Origin: Mactromeris polynyma
Lineage: Eukaryota; Mollusca; Bivalvia; Venerida; Mactridae
DNA length: 64,000 nt
Reading direction: 5' to 3'
NCBI GenBank assembly: GCA_032209605.1
Contig: JASFXZ010000003.1
Coordinates: 29,042,762 to 29,106,761, forward strand
Each line of letters opens with the position of its first letter. Positions within the stretch are counted from its first letter, which is position 1. Made by a program: the position numbers and the translations under genes. The notes under the pieces were generated by a model, which was given only the letters and a program-made list of their open reading frames with translations, made no database searches and was not told the origin of the DNA. Positions 37,860 to 52,800 of this stretch are shown piece after piece.

Positions 37860-40800
37860 ATGTTCGAGTTGTGGCTAGCAGTTCTTGCCACGATGGCAGT
37901 ACCCGGCACCTGTGATCTGTACTCGAGTATAATCCACCTGCAGTCTGCATTGTATGCTGAAAGAGACATTGCTAAGGAAATTCGTCATTATGTATATGCT
38001 GAACAAGAGAGGCTGGAAAAACTGAACAGGTACTCATTTCAAACCTTCACACCATTCATGCAATCATGACTTGAGAATGTTATTCTTTCAGCGGTGCATA
38101 GAATTACCGAAAAGCACCGAAAAAGCGGTTATATTTTAAAAGTGTTTATAATTTTCTTTTAAATGTTTTATGATATATAAATACAATGAAATTTGTTGTT
38201 TTATATGTATTCACGGGTGTTAGGGTTGGGTTAGGGTAAGGGGGTTAGGTTAGGGTTAGGAGTAATTAAAGTCAAACTTCCGGGAACACATCAAAAACAA
38301 TGCATTTCATAAGATATTTATATCATAAAACGTCCCATAAATGAATGTATACATACTCCTAATAAGTAAAATATAATCGCTTTTCGGCTTTTCAGCAATT
38401 CTATGCACCCTTCTTTCAGAGATAATTTTGGTTCAGTGTATGAATCTATGATTATTCAATAGAACTTCAGGCCTTTTTCTGTCCATTTTGGAAAAAAGAG
38501 CCTAGATAAATTGGGAACATTTGCGTCGTAAAATTTGCCAATTTGGGAAAACTTTAATCGTTTCAACTCCAATTTTTGGAATTTTTATAGTTGAAAGAAC
38601 TGGTTTTTCATATCTTAATTTTATATAAACAAGCATTCTTATCTACATTTCTTGTATCAAAACTCAACTGTCAAAAAGACATGTCCACAAACATTTATGA
38701 CACAAGGGACAATAAATGGCCATAGTTAATCAAAGAGCTTCAAGATATACCAGGTCGCTCTAGTAGACGATTTTTCGTAGATGATTCTGATTGGGAATTT
38801 TTTTCTTATGTATAAAAACCATGTATTTGGCTTTGGGAATGGGTCAGATAGTCTGACCCCCGGGAACTATCGAAAAAGGCCTGAACTTAATGTCTTTAAC
38901 CAAATGCATGTACATCTAGTGTTATAAATGACTTATGTACCTTCTTTATTAACATTTATAAATGTATTTTAAATTGACTTGTACTGGTAGCATCAACTTA
39001 ATTGTCAATTACTGCATGGCTCAGTGGTTGTAAGAGTATCCTGGAAATTGGAATCCCACTGTATCAATCTATTTAATACTTACTATCTTAATTATATAGT
39101 AAATTGAAAGAAAATTTAACACAAGTACAATAATGTCAATAGTTTGAGTAGTGTATGGAGAGTGTTGGCATGCCGTTCTGTTTTAATTTGTGTACTTTAT
39201 TGTCTGGCCTGACCAAGAAAACCTGTCCAGGATATTTTGATATATATAATTATATGTCTTAGAAAAAACAACAAGCCATGATAGGTTAAATTCTGGCGCA
39301 TTGTATTTTCTTTTCGATAACCTTTGATCTAAGTCATTTAGTAAAAATGTCCACGTAAAGTTCAGAGTAAACATTTTCAGGACTGCATAATATTGTATCA
39401 TGTGCTACTTCAAATTTATAGGCTTTGCTGGGTAATGTCATTATATTGCTACTTTTCGTCTTAAAATGGCAAGGCTTTTTCTAGCTCTAGAACAGGGCAT
39501 AATATTGGCCCCATTCCCATAGGTGCCATTTAAATTTTGCATTCTTCTCAGAGAACCTTCCTCATTTAGATTTTACTCCAAAATTACATTAATATATAAA
39601 ATTTATCCTTTAAATGTCTCAGAGGACCTGTAGAGTTGTCGGAGGAAACATGGAATGAGCTTCTGGAAAGTAAAGAGCGTTTAAAAAAATTCTAAGATGT
39701 AACGAGGACATGTTAGCTTTTTGTGTCCTTGTTACATCTTAAATTTTTTTAAAACACTTTACATTCTATATCTGGTTATTTTGTTATTTGTTTATCTTGC
39801 CTCCATTGAAACATATACATTTTATGATAATATGTAACTACCAATGTTGTAAGGAGGCATAAATTTAAAGAGCATAAAAACCTTGGATTTTCAAGCTGTA
39901 ACCGAAATTCCTGGACAGCATATTTTGGATCAAGTGGTCACTACCAGTCATCTTAACATATGCAAAAATATGTTGGTAAAAAGCTGTTTATAGTTAATGT
40001 TATATTGTAATAGACTTTCGACCAATTTATAAGATTTGATTTGATGTGGCCATTTTAAGTCATGTAAAGTAGTTGTCTTACAGGATTGATTATTTGAATT
40101 TTGTTTGTCCTTGTAATTTAAAAGGCATTCTGTTAAGCTTTATAGCTTTGTTGGTAAGAATTTTACATAAATTCATTGATATACACACAGTCACTGTATT
40201 AATGTACTGGACTATCAATGTGTAAACTACTATTTCCTTACTGCTCTAATGTACATCATAACATGTACATGTATATACTTGATATGTACAAAAGCCTTTA
40301 GGTCAGTAATATAAATTAATGCCTCTATATTTAGCAACCTCAGCTGGTAGCAACCTCAGCTGGTTTGAATTTTTATGACACATCCAAGTTTTTATCATAC
40401 ACAGAGAGAACTTGAAAACAGGTTTACAAAACAGTTTATATTTAGACTATATAATATTAAGCTTGGGATGCATTTATATGTAAACATCAATGCAGACGTG
40501 TCCATGTGTTACTTCCTGATTTATTGTTTGTGTAAATTTACTTTTGAGATCCAAGATGGTAAATACAAGTATTAGATATTCCTGCGTATTTACATTATGA
40601 TTATCTTCTTCATTTTGTGTGAAAAATATACAGTAGAGGTCACTGGTATATCCCTACTCCATCTGGTGTAAATCCCTATAATTTGTCTCTTCAAATAACA
40701 TATATTGGGACTCTGTTTTAAATCAGTTACATTACCAATGTTTCCATATTATATTAATTAGTTGATATAGGGATGAAAGTGGTTGAGTGGAAAACTTCGT

Positions 40801-43800
40801 GTTTTAATTTTATGTCTATACCAAATTGGCAATGTTGACGTTCTATGAAGTCTTAATTAATCTAGTAAGTGAATCTGGTGTAGTTCACTAATGTATCATA
40901 TTATTGAATGATATAGGTAATGTTAATTCTTCAATCTAGATATATTGTCATTAGCCTATAGCAATCATTTTCAGTCAGTCAATACTGTAGCAGTTTGCTG
41001 TATATTTAGTTCAAATTTGCAAAAGAAGATAAAAAAGCAGTCGGCAAAATTTAATGATTCAAGGCATATTTTTTTAACTCCAGTATTTCCGCAAAAAAAA
41101 AACATGTATATATATATGGTTCATCGAGAATGGAGGTTTGACTGTCCTTCTTATATTATAATGAGGGCAATTTTGACAACTGCTCTTCGATGAAGGGGAT
41201 CATGACCACCCTCTGTTGAGAGGTTTGACCATCTGTCCACTGTTTGGTCAGAATCGGAAATACCTCTTTTAGTGTCTTCCAAATTTCATAAAGAAAACAA
41301 AATTTGTTTTGTTGATCAATATTTTGGTTATTGACTATAATGCTGTAATAATATTGTTACTTTCAACAAAGTCTTATTTCCTTCTGATGTGATTAATCTA
41401 AGCCTATAAAAGTTTATTTCCTTGGAGTCCAGTGGTATTCAGACCATAAAAGTGCAGTAATACATATTGATTGCAGTCTGCGGAGGATAATTGAATGGCA
41501 GGAAGACTGTGAAGTTAATTCAGAGGGAACGATTCTGTTGATCCATCATTTCTCTTCCTTTTACTGACATTTTATTCATGTTTGTCTCCTTTTTATATCC
41601 ATATAGCCATTCAATCAGTCTTTTATTGACAGTATTTTCTTCCTTGGTCTGAAAGGACAGGCTTTCTTTCTGATTAATGTTATCAGTCATTCATTAATAG
41701 TGTTCATTGTCACTGTTTCCAATAATTTAGTTTTTAATTTTTGGGTTTGGGGTACAAATAAACTTTTATGAGATTCAGCATGTTTTGTTGATGATTATTT
41801 AAACTTATCTCGGTAAGAATGGGAGGCATAGTGGTTTAGGGTTAAAGCGCTTGTATCCTGATCCAAAAGTCAGGAGTTTCTGTGTCACATTGATTGGGAT
41901 TTGATCACGAAATTTACAGTACTGATTAGTAAACCCCCCCCCCCCCCCCGGAAGCAGTTATAGAGAGTGGTGATAAGTTTAAGTTATAAGATTATGTTCC
42001 ACAATCAGTATGAAAACAACAAGTTTGAACTAAGAATAGTCACTAAATTACATGTTTATCTTTCAGAAAAAAATGCTTTTATTTATAAAAAATATTTAGT
42101 CAACAAAAATTAAGTCTGGTCAATTATCTCACGATTTTTGCAGTGAGAGGCTCATTTCCCAATATAAGGTGAGTTAACATGATTGTATCCAATACAGTTT
42201 TTTCTACTAACTTTTTGTTCTAGGTAGTTGGATGTCAAGATTAAATGCATATTAAAAGTGATACAGTTCCTTTGATAGATTTTTTTTCCATTATTTTCAG
42301 TTTGGCTGATGAATTTGAAGCACACAGTGCATTAGCTTTGGAGGATCCAGACAGATATATGGGCAACCCAGTTAATGCATATCTGTTTGTGAAACATTTC
42401 ACACTGGACTGGGATAAAGAAATTGATGTAATCATAAGGAATAACAGCAGACAAGGTAATTTAGATTCTGTTTCTTTTATGTTTATGCATTCCACACATC
42501 AACGATCTGACCTATCACTTATTGTGTCAATGTAATCTGATACATCAGGGATCTTACTTGGTTACATGGTTTATCATGGTCATCTGATACACTGTATGTA
42601 TGACTGGTCTCTGGGTGTGTCCAGGTTTATCTGATTGATCTGTGTAGAATGAGAATGCTGTTTATACTGATACTGATCAAACTGATTTGCCATCAACGGC
42701 TGTTGATATTATTTAATGGAAATAAACAAAAACTACACCGATGAGAAAAATTTAGAATTCAGATCTGAGAACATAAAAGCTGAATTAATGTCTTTTTAAC
42801 TCGGAAACTTAATGTGTAAACTTCCCTATAATTACCAATGTATCAGTGTTTCAGTCATAATAATACTATTGATAATGACTTTATTGAAAGAGGCAACACA
42901 GTTGGGCAAGCCCAATCTTCCTTGTGAGCCACTATGATATACATGCTTACAACATTATGTAACCTAAAAATTGATAATCGGTTGGTATGGATATACAGAA
43001 AAACAAAACCACATGAGATCATACATACATACATTTATCTAGTATAGACATGACACTATTTACAATGTAACATTAGGCTGCCCACCAGAGTAAAACCCTG
43101 TGAGGTATGATGTTTTGACAGCAAATAAAGAATTTGACTAGGGAATATTTAGTGGTATTTTGTTCCAGATATTTGTTAGAATATGTTTAAGAGATTTTCT
43201 ATAATTTTCAAATCTAGCTTTTGGAATATGATTATGATTATAAATAAACATCTTAGTTGATTTTGAGTTATTAAGATGGATTACAATCATGTAAAATTGT
43301 ATTTCATTTGTCACTAACTAAACTATGTGTAAACCATGTTTTTACTGTTTTCAGAGTTATCAACTAAAATAGATGAAATGCGTCAGTACTTGCCAACTTA
43401 TGAAGATTTATCTGGATCAGTAAATGCACTTTTGCGTCTTCAAGACACATACAAGCTTGATACTGCGGAACTTGCTAATGGTAATGTAGGAGGTGTAACA
43501 TCAAATGAGCTGTCAGGTAATTATATGTCTCTAGGACAATTCTTGTTACTGTCTTTCTCATTATTAAAACTTCAATTGGCTGTTAATTAGTGAATTAAAT
43601 GTTTCAAGTTTAGAATTAAATTTGCAATCCAATATTTTTGCTGAGGAGGTTGTTTTTCTGTGATTTGTTTTAACTTGACATTAGATGCAACGTATTTATT
43701 TATACCCAGGGTTCATACAGGCCTTGAAATCCTTGAATTGATGCTAGTCCTTGAAAATTCCTTGAAAATGGCTAAATCCCTATAAAAACTGGAAAATACT

Positions 43801-46800
43801 TAAACTGTAACACCAGGAAAGCGTGACCTATTGTCACATTTGATTACTTTACAGTGTACTTGTATTAGAAATAAAAAGTTCCTGAAAATTCCAAAGTACT
43901 TGAATTTTGTCTCAGAGGTTCTGTATGAACCATGGTACCATAAATTTAAGTACCGGTATCTGTTCGTATCTGTTGCATGAATTTTGGCATTATATTTTTT
44001 ACATGTAATTCATGTTACCCTTTATGGTTGGAAATGGAAGTAGTTGCTTGGTTAAACTTATGTGATACTTACCAATATTACTGTTCTGCAAGAAAAACTA
44101 AAAGCTGTTTTACTTAGAATATAATTTTCTGGTCACAATAACAGATGCATGTACTGTTGAAGTTAATTTTGTATTAAAATGGTACATGTCACACTGTGCT
44201 TTTCATAACACTAACTTGCAATGTAGATTCACCTGACAGCGCAATGTCATTTTGATTGTTTCCAGGTGTTCTTCAGTAATGATGACATGTCTGTCAAGAC
44301 ATTGCATGCAGTTGTGATCATTAAAATATTCTTTTTGTTTCAATATCTAGCAGTACAATGTACTAGCATATATGCCTTGTATTAACAATTTTATTGTATT
44401 GTACTTACACATGTAGTATTATGCTATATGTGGAACCTTTGGTTATGAGGCAAAGTGGTCACGGTATAGAGCACGTTTCACATGAATCAAAGGTCTTGTG
44501 TTTGAATTCTGCGTTGTGTAACGTTGAATCGCACACTTTTTAGAACATCACCAATATAAGTTCAATATCATATATTCTAGTCAGACCTTCGTTTCATGAA
44601 ATACTGAAACTTTTGATACCCACTAATCTTGTACTTCAATTAAACCACAAACACAGATTAATATATTTGTGTGGTCTTTTGCATCATTGATTTAATATGT
44701 GTACATGTAGTTACTCTCTAAGTACTGACAACATTGTCACATTTGCTGAACTTGACAGTATTTTGTTGCCTGAGCTACTACCATCAAGTAAGGACAAATA
44801 CAAAATTTGTGTGGTTCTGGTAGCATGATCATGAACAATTACCAGTTGCAAGTTGTGTTTTTCAGTATTTTAGGGCCGCTGTACGATTTCCAACCTCTTC
44901 TTTAAGTGACATCATTTCCAGAAAACGTCACCATGTATTGACAATATGCAATTTTTGGCCCATATGGCAATATTAAAATGAAGTGACCATATGGAGTAAA
45001 TATTGTTTCCTGCTTGCAAATAGTGTCATACATGTAGCGTTTTCTTTAAATGATGTCAGTACAGACGATGTTGTAAATCCACTAGCAGCGCTCATTTCGT
45101 AAAATCATTTAGGGTTGGCATGGAAACAATAAAGTCATTGGAGTTACTAAAATCTTACAGATTTTCGATTTGACCAAATTAACAGCATGATAAAATATCT
45201 GATTTGCATGTTGAATTTCTAGCATGGGACTGTTTTGAGCTTGGTCGTTTGGCATACAACAACGAGGACTTTTATCATACAATTATGTGGATGGATGAAG
45301 GTCTGAGTAAAGTCAATAAAGGAAAGAATGACGGTGATACTGTGGATGTTGTAGCCATACTGGACTATCTGGCTTTTTCTTTGTACAAGGTAAACATGGG
45401 GAACATCATTTGTCAAGTATTTGAAGTACCAGTAGGGAAAGTAATCTGTGGACTTCTGTCGTATGTGTTATTGGCAAGTTTTTTTCATGTATATTTAACA
45501 CCGGTTATTCCTGTATGCCTGGAACAGAGTTACATTGTTCTGACTCATATAACCAGCTGGTAAAATGTTATGCATATGTAAGTATAGGCATCTCAACAAT
45601 TTTGTTATTGCCAGTATTGAGAGTAAGTCATTGTTATGATAGTGGATGAGATGAAGTTTAATTTTAGATGGTAGTAAGTGGTTTTTTTTCCTAGTGTGAG
45701 TCATAGTAGCTTTATCACTGAGATGTACAAGAATGCAGTATATTTGGTACAGATGGTTTGTGTGGTTTACTGTGTGTCAAGGTATGGTATGTGATATGTG
45801 CTATATATGGAATATATGGATATCAAACATCTTGTTGTGATAAATTGCCTAAAGTTAGTATTTAGTCCCAAGTATTGCTATTTTTAATATGCATATAAAG
45901 TGCTCATTATTAACCATGAACACATGAATAACTTACCTGGTCCATTACATTTTTCCAATACACATATGTAGGTGTTTTGAAAAGACGTGATTATTTTTTG
46001 ATAGAAGTGTGAACAAAACAGTTACTTTAGTTCATGCACCTATTAGCAGCCGATCTAAAAGTACTATAAAATTTATAAATGGATCCAAATTTCAAATGTG
46101 ATATTTTAATAGTTGCCCATTAAGTTATTTTAAAACTGACAATAAGTGTATCAGAAAAATGAAGCACTACCTTAGAATGCATGTCAAGTCTGTGCCAGTT
46201 AGTTTGTTAAGTGTTCTTGAAGGTAAATATGTTGCTTACATTTTAAAGTTAATTTGATGAAGCTAAATACAAATAATTTGTAAGACTTTGGCAAAGCATG
46301 ACAAAAGCATACCTGAATGCCTGGTTCACAGTATGGAGGAATGGGACTAAGGGTATAAAACAGAGCTTGGAGACCAGTCTCAACACTTATCTGATTGGGT
46401 GTTTCTGGACTTAATTGACCAATGACAATGCTTAGTATTACACTGGCCTCCAAAACTCAGTTTTATTACTCAAGCTCAGGTTACAGTGAGGCACTAGAAG
46501 TTGGAAAACTCCCCTATTAAAAGGTACGTATGTTGTTTATATAAGAATGTGATATGGCATGTTGAGAGATTGTCCTGCATGAAGCTGACAAGACTGTTGT
46601 ATACTAACCACGAAACAAGCACTGATACGTAACCTGGTAGTATATGGACATTGACTGACTATTTACAGCTGAACAGTGTTTTGAAGTCGGTAGACAAGCT
46701 TACATAGGCAAGGATTATTATCATACGGTGATGTGGATGCAAGAATCATATGATAGACTTGTATCTGAGAAAAATGAAAGTTTCACTAAAACTATTGTGC

Positions 46801-49800
46801 TAGATTATCTGCAATACTCGTGGTTCAAGGTAGGAACTATTATAACATAAAAAACGAAATTCATGTATATACATAGGAATACATTTGCATGGATAAATAT
46901 GTCCTTCTGTTATATTATCCACCGCAATATTTACAACCACTACAATTTAGTAACAAATCCTGAAGAAAAATCTCTGTGCATCTCAATGATGTTACAGGCA
47001 AATTAAAGCAAGATATATTTTTTCAATGCTCACACACATTTGCTTGGTACAAGTTTGCTTTTCTTTAAGCAATTGTTCTCTAAATATATATAATACATAT
47101 ATATTTAGAGTTATTCTTTGAGTGAAAAATGATTTTCAAAGAATTTAAGTTGGTTTGGTGTGATAGACTGAACTGCTATATCTTACTTGGAAAGTTTTTA
47201 TACTATATACTATATACTATATAGTTCAGGATGTTATCATAAATGGAACTTACAGAGATAACAGAATGCTTGACAATATATTATTTGATGGACAAATTTG
47301 ATCAGCTAAAAGTTTGAATCATGTAACCTATATCCAGGACCTGTTTGTATGTAACATTAGCTATGAGTGACAGTAACCATTGCAGTGCATTCTTGTTTGT
47401 GGAATGTGATAATCAAATGGTGAATATTTTATTTCAGCAAGGAAATGTAAGAAGAGCCCTTCAGCTTACAGATGAAATGTTATTCTTAAGTAAGTATCAA
47501 CATCATGAATTGTTTTATGTTGGTAATATTGTTAATTGTGTGTTCACACAAAAATGTAGTCATACTAATCAACACTCTGGTGTAGCAAAAACTTCTTATT
47601 TTTTCTACTTGTAAAAGTAAAACGTAATAGAATTATCAAGTTTTATTGAATCCATAGCATTTCATATTACATGGAATGCTATAAATTAAGTTCCATGGTG
47701 TTTGAATAATATCATAACAATGTCTTTCCTAAACCTTAGTTACTATAACAGGGGTGTCAATAAGAGCCAGTAGCCTGATAAATTACCTGGTAACTTTTGC
47801 ATCATCACCCGGCTACTTTTCTTGTATGAGTGATCATATTTAAGCAGAGTACCCTGCAGACCTCTGCATACTTTCGATGATTTCCCTGCTAGTTCAAATA
47901 TTAGTGAAACCCCTGCTATAATATGGTGTTGAGCCCTCATTATGATGAGACATTTTACTATGACTGTATATTATAGTATGTTATCTTGTGTTTTTCAGCA
48001 CCAGATCATTCCAGAGCTGGAAGTAACAAAGTTTATTATGAGAAACTTCTTGCTGAGGAAGATCAGAACTCCGGCAAACGTGGAGATGATGGAGAAGTCG
48101 TTGTGAATAAAAGACAACTGGATGAATATCGTAGTGGAAAAGAATATTCTACATATGAAGCACTCTGCAGAGGAGAGAATGTTCAGGTTTGTTGATCATT
48201 TTATATTCGTTTTCTCTGCTATGTTCAGATGGTTTTGTATATATGAATTATTATCTCTATTAGATGTTAGCATGTTCATGTTTCTAGTGGCTTGTTCACA
48301 AAGACCATAATGTTAGATTTCTTTTTTTGCTCATATATTATTATTATTGTAAAGATTTTAGTGAAAATTGGCAAACATGTGGTCTGGGTATCAACAATTA
48401 TTCAGACAAACATATTCGTTTAGATTTAACGAAAATGAAAGATTGGTAAATATAATTTTTGCGACTATAACCCTTTACTCCATAGATATGCCGATTCACG
48501 CCTCCGACTTTCTGTCCCAAATTCAATTCAGTTTTCGTAAAAATCAGACATTCTATTTTATTCTAATGAAAAGATTACTCTTTTGTTAAGCTAAAGCATT
48601 AACAAAAATATTGGGTTACTGTATAAAGTTTTCCATAAACAGCATTTAAAACATCACAGTTAGCAATTTTACGTTAGAGAAAAAAACTCGATTGTTATAC
48701 TTAGTAACTTACTGTGGTACATATCAAGGTTTATTGCATAACTACCCTAAATTAGTTTTGATGAAGATGCTTGTACTAAAGTTTTAAGCCAAGACCTCTG
48801 TATAATTTCAAAAAGGTTTATGATTAATCATTAACATGTATTTCAGGAGTACAAGTTACAACATAAACTAGTTTGTCGATTGAACAATGGAAACAACAAT
48901 CCTATATTACTGTTATCTCCTGCTAAAGAAGAACAGTTATACTTGGTCCCTTACATTGTCATGTTTCATGATAGTATACGAGATCATGAGATTCATCTTA
49001 TAAAAAATTTAGCCACTCCAAAGGTTTGTTAATTTCTTTATTTATGCATAGTTAATAAGTAGGCTATGGTATAAGTATTGGTCCCTAATACCTGTCTGAA
49101 TAAGCATAGGTAAACATAGTGGTCACAGGATGGAGCATCAGACTCCTGTTCTAAAGGTCAATGATTTAATTCTCCCGTTAGTCTTTACTATCCCTAAATA
49201 AGAATACTGGTTTGAGACACTGGAGTCATGTTTTGAGCAACACGAAAAATCGGTCAATGGCGCTACCGGGATTAGACCTTATTTAACAATTGAAGCAACA
49301 TAAGGAGTTTAAGTAAATTTTGTTTTTGTGTTAGTCTGACATATTAGTATTAGTAGTTATATGTCTATACTGCTAGCATATACCCGAGTGTTGGATGAGT
49401 AAGAAAATTATTACATCTTACTAGAAGTTACTAGACAAACACTCGGACGTTGGATTTTAATTCCATTTTAATTGGTTGTGACATAACAGACTTCAGTGAC
49501 ATCACACGATGCATACGTTCATACATACAGATAATAACATTATTTTGTTGTAGTTCTTCATTCTGTATATTTTACAGTTTTCTGCTTTAACTTCATTTAA
49601 ACATGTTGAGTTATTTAATTGATGTTTCTCGGAATATTTTTAATACAATGAACTGACACTGATTTTCCTTGGGTACAATTTTGTTTGTACAGTTGGGACG
49701 TGCTACAGTGCATAATCCAGTGACTGGTAAATTAGAGACAGCTAATTATCGAGTAAGCAAAAGGTGAAGTACAATACAAGCATGTGTGTGATGCTTTACT

Positions 49801-52800
49801 GCTTTTTTCATTTCTGCAATTATATTTTAATGGACATTTGAAAATCATGCAGCTGACCATATGTTTATAAAGTAAGGCCTAGCAGCTTCTGTGGTAACTG
49901 CGATAAATGTGTCTGGAGTATTTGATTAATTAGTGGCAAATAGTTGGAAATTAATGAAAATAAGTGGCAAGTTTATAGTCTTGTTTACAGGTTTGGCAGA
50001 ACTGAGAGAATCGATATTTTCTTAGAATTATTTCCTTTTACGGCAACTACATTGTTTGTAAAATTTCTGAATAAGGATATATGCTGCAATATTTTCAAAT
50101 GTCCAACATGCAGCTGGCATGATTTTAGATTTGAATTATAAGACTTTTTCTTTAGCTTGATCGAGCCACTGTACACAATCCAAAGACAGGCAAACTAGAA
50201 ACAGCGATGTATAGAGTTAGCAAAAGGTACTTCATTTAGATATTTGCACAGGCTTTCCAGCTTCCTTGTTTTTCCTAGTTTTTTGAAAGTGCTCCTAATT
50301 TTCCTACTTTTCCAAAAAGCTTCTAGTATTCCTACTATTTCCTCAGCAGAGTAGTATGTTGGATAAGGTCTAGAAGTTTTTATGCCCCCCTTCGAAGAAG
50401 AGAGGGCATATTGGTTTGCACATGTCGGTCGGTTGGTATGTCCGTCTGTAACCTTTTTGTTTCCGATCAATAACTCAAGAACCCCTTGACCTATCATCCT
50501 CAAACTTGGGCCACACATTCACCTTGGGTAGCAGAGGATCCCTATTGATTTTTGGGTCACGGTGTCAAAGGTCAAGGTCACAGGGGGGCATAATGTTTAA
50601 AAACATCTCTTGTTAAAACGTGGTTTTGGAGATTTTCTTGCTGAATAAGACAAGAGGATGTTTAGTTGACAGACTCCTTTGCTGAAAGTGTGATCTAGTC
50701 GTCTGGTGTCACTGGTGCATAGTCCAACCTTCTCTCCTGATGACTGAAAAGGTTGACCTATGCTTCCATGATACCTGCTTGTGGCTGTGGAAACAAATAA
50801 CCTGTCAACTAAATAATCCAATTGTCTTAGTGTATGGTAATCAAAAATAAACCTGAAAGATAACATATTTCCATTCAGTAATTCCTTTTTTTCTCCTAGT
50901 TTTTTTTGGTATATTATATACTGCTGGAAAGCCTGTATGCATGCACATGTAATACTATGGTAAAGCAAAATTTTACATGCCCAAATATTCATAGATCTAT
51001 GTGTTACAATATTGACATTTTGTCATTTCATATGATATTGTCTTGAGAAAAACTTGATATTCTGAAATTGGTATTGAATTAAGAAGATTCTGCCTCTGCT
51101 TTGTCTAGCATATATTGGAATGTTGCTTAAATGCCACCAAATGAGCTATATACAATTGTAGTAATGTAGTAATTCTCTGCATCTCCATGTAAATTAGTTA
51201 TTTTGACCATTCTTTCTAGTCTTCATGTCTTGCCTATAATACTAGTATGATATTCAGGTGTGGCTCTTATGTCAAGGTCACAGGGAAGGACAAATTCGTT
51301 ATTAACTAGTGACATCTTGTGTTGTTTTTATCCCAAAGTTTTATGGATTAATTCGTGATTTGGTTGTTTTAATCATTTGTGTAAAAGCATTCAAGAGTTG
51401 ATTATACATTCATTTCTCCATGTATGCCAAAAAAATCAATTATCCCTGTGTAAAGTCTGCTATGTTATGATATAAATTTGTTCATAAAGCTGCATGTGCT
51501 TTTTGTACAGTGATGAGATGTTGTAAATTTAGTAGTTTGATCCTATTTCTTTTAAGAATTATCAGAATTCATGTAATATTCTTTTCTTGCTAGTACATGT
51601 AATTACAAACACAATGATCAATTTTAATTTTCCGTCTGGTGCAGATTGTGGTCAAGACATAAACTCTGTACTCCTGTTAATGATATAGGACAATGTGAGA
51701 ATTGTAATGTGTTATGTAGACCAGACTTATCAACAGGCATAAGAATTATCTGCAGATTAGCGTGCCCGTATCAAGATTTAACATTGACATTGTATTTCCA
51801 CATTGAATTTTTCTGTACGGTATAATTATGTTGAATTTAATATTTTTTACTGTACAGTAAATGTTAAAATTGTATAGCTATTATGAACAATCATTGAACT
51901 GATTTGCATATGTTGTGTGTGTAAAACATGATTGCATGCATATTTTTTATTTAATCATTGCATATATTCAAATGTACGGTATGAGTGATTATTACATATT
52001 TATATTTTAGTTGTTGGTTGTCCGAAGCTGATTCCCCAGATATTAAATCAATTAATCAAAGAATATCAGCAGTTACTGGCCTCACAATGGATACAGCAGA
52101 AGAGTTGCAGATTGCAAATTATGGAATCGGTGGTCAATATGAACCCCACTTTGATTTTGCTAGGGTAATTATTTTATCTGTAGACTAATGAATATTTGTA
52201 CAGTATTTCATTGTGGAAAGTGCCTCATCTGTGATGTGGCAAACTGTTTACTAAGACCAATGCAGATAACATTCATATTACAGTGCCAATTGATTTAAAT
52301 ATGGTTTCAACATTTAATGGTTATTGATTATGCATGCGTGTGACAGAATTGATTATGTATTTATCATTCTATAAATACCTATGGTTTCATCTGTTATTGT
52401 GCCTTAGAATCATTTTGATTCACCTTGATATGTTCACATTGTAGCAGTCGCAATGTTTCCAGTAATTGTAAGTTGTACAGACCATAGTTTAAATACTTGG
52501 ATATACAACAATGATTGGTGTATAAATTAGCCATTGACATCATGTTTACATAAATGTCAAGTCATATTTTCTTATGCTTTCATCAGAAGCGGAAACCTTC
52601 TGCATTTGAACAGGAAGTTGGAAATCGGATTGCAACTTTTATGTTTTATGTAAGTAGTTTGCGAGTATTTAGGCCTGGTACATCCAGTATTCCAGGAGTT
52701 GATTGGCTAGAATTGTTATATATTATTCTTTTTGCAGGATTATAGGGTTATAATTTGGTTATATATTACCCATATTGTACAGGCAGACCATGATGACACT

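Noticed and set aside
38216..38263. Chromosome end or telomere junction
   Set aside because: The TTAGGG-like tract is short, degenerate, inside a TIR element and inside a P4HA intron.
42865..43260. An additional P4HA exon or a host gene on the minus strand
   Set aside because: The coding-like stretch carries an in-frame stop and a LINE-type W-N-x-I-P motif followed by a polyadenylation-type tail, so it is a dead retrotransposon fragment.
50195..50992. Two minus-strand frames of 107 and 131 residues
   Set aside because: They cross an alternative P4HA exon and a 213-bp TIR element and resemble no known protein; incidental.
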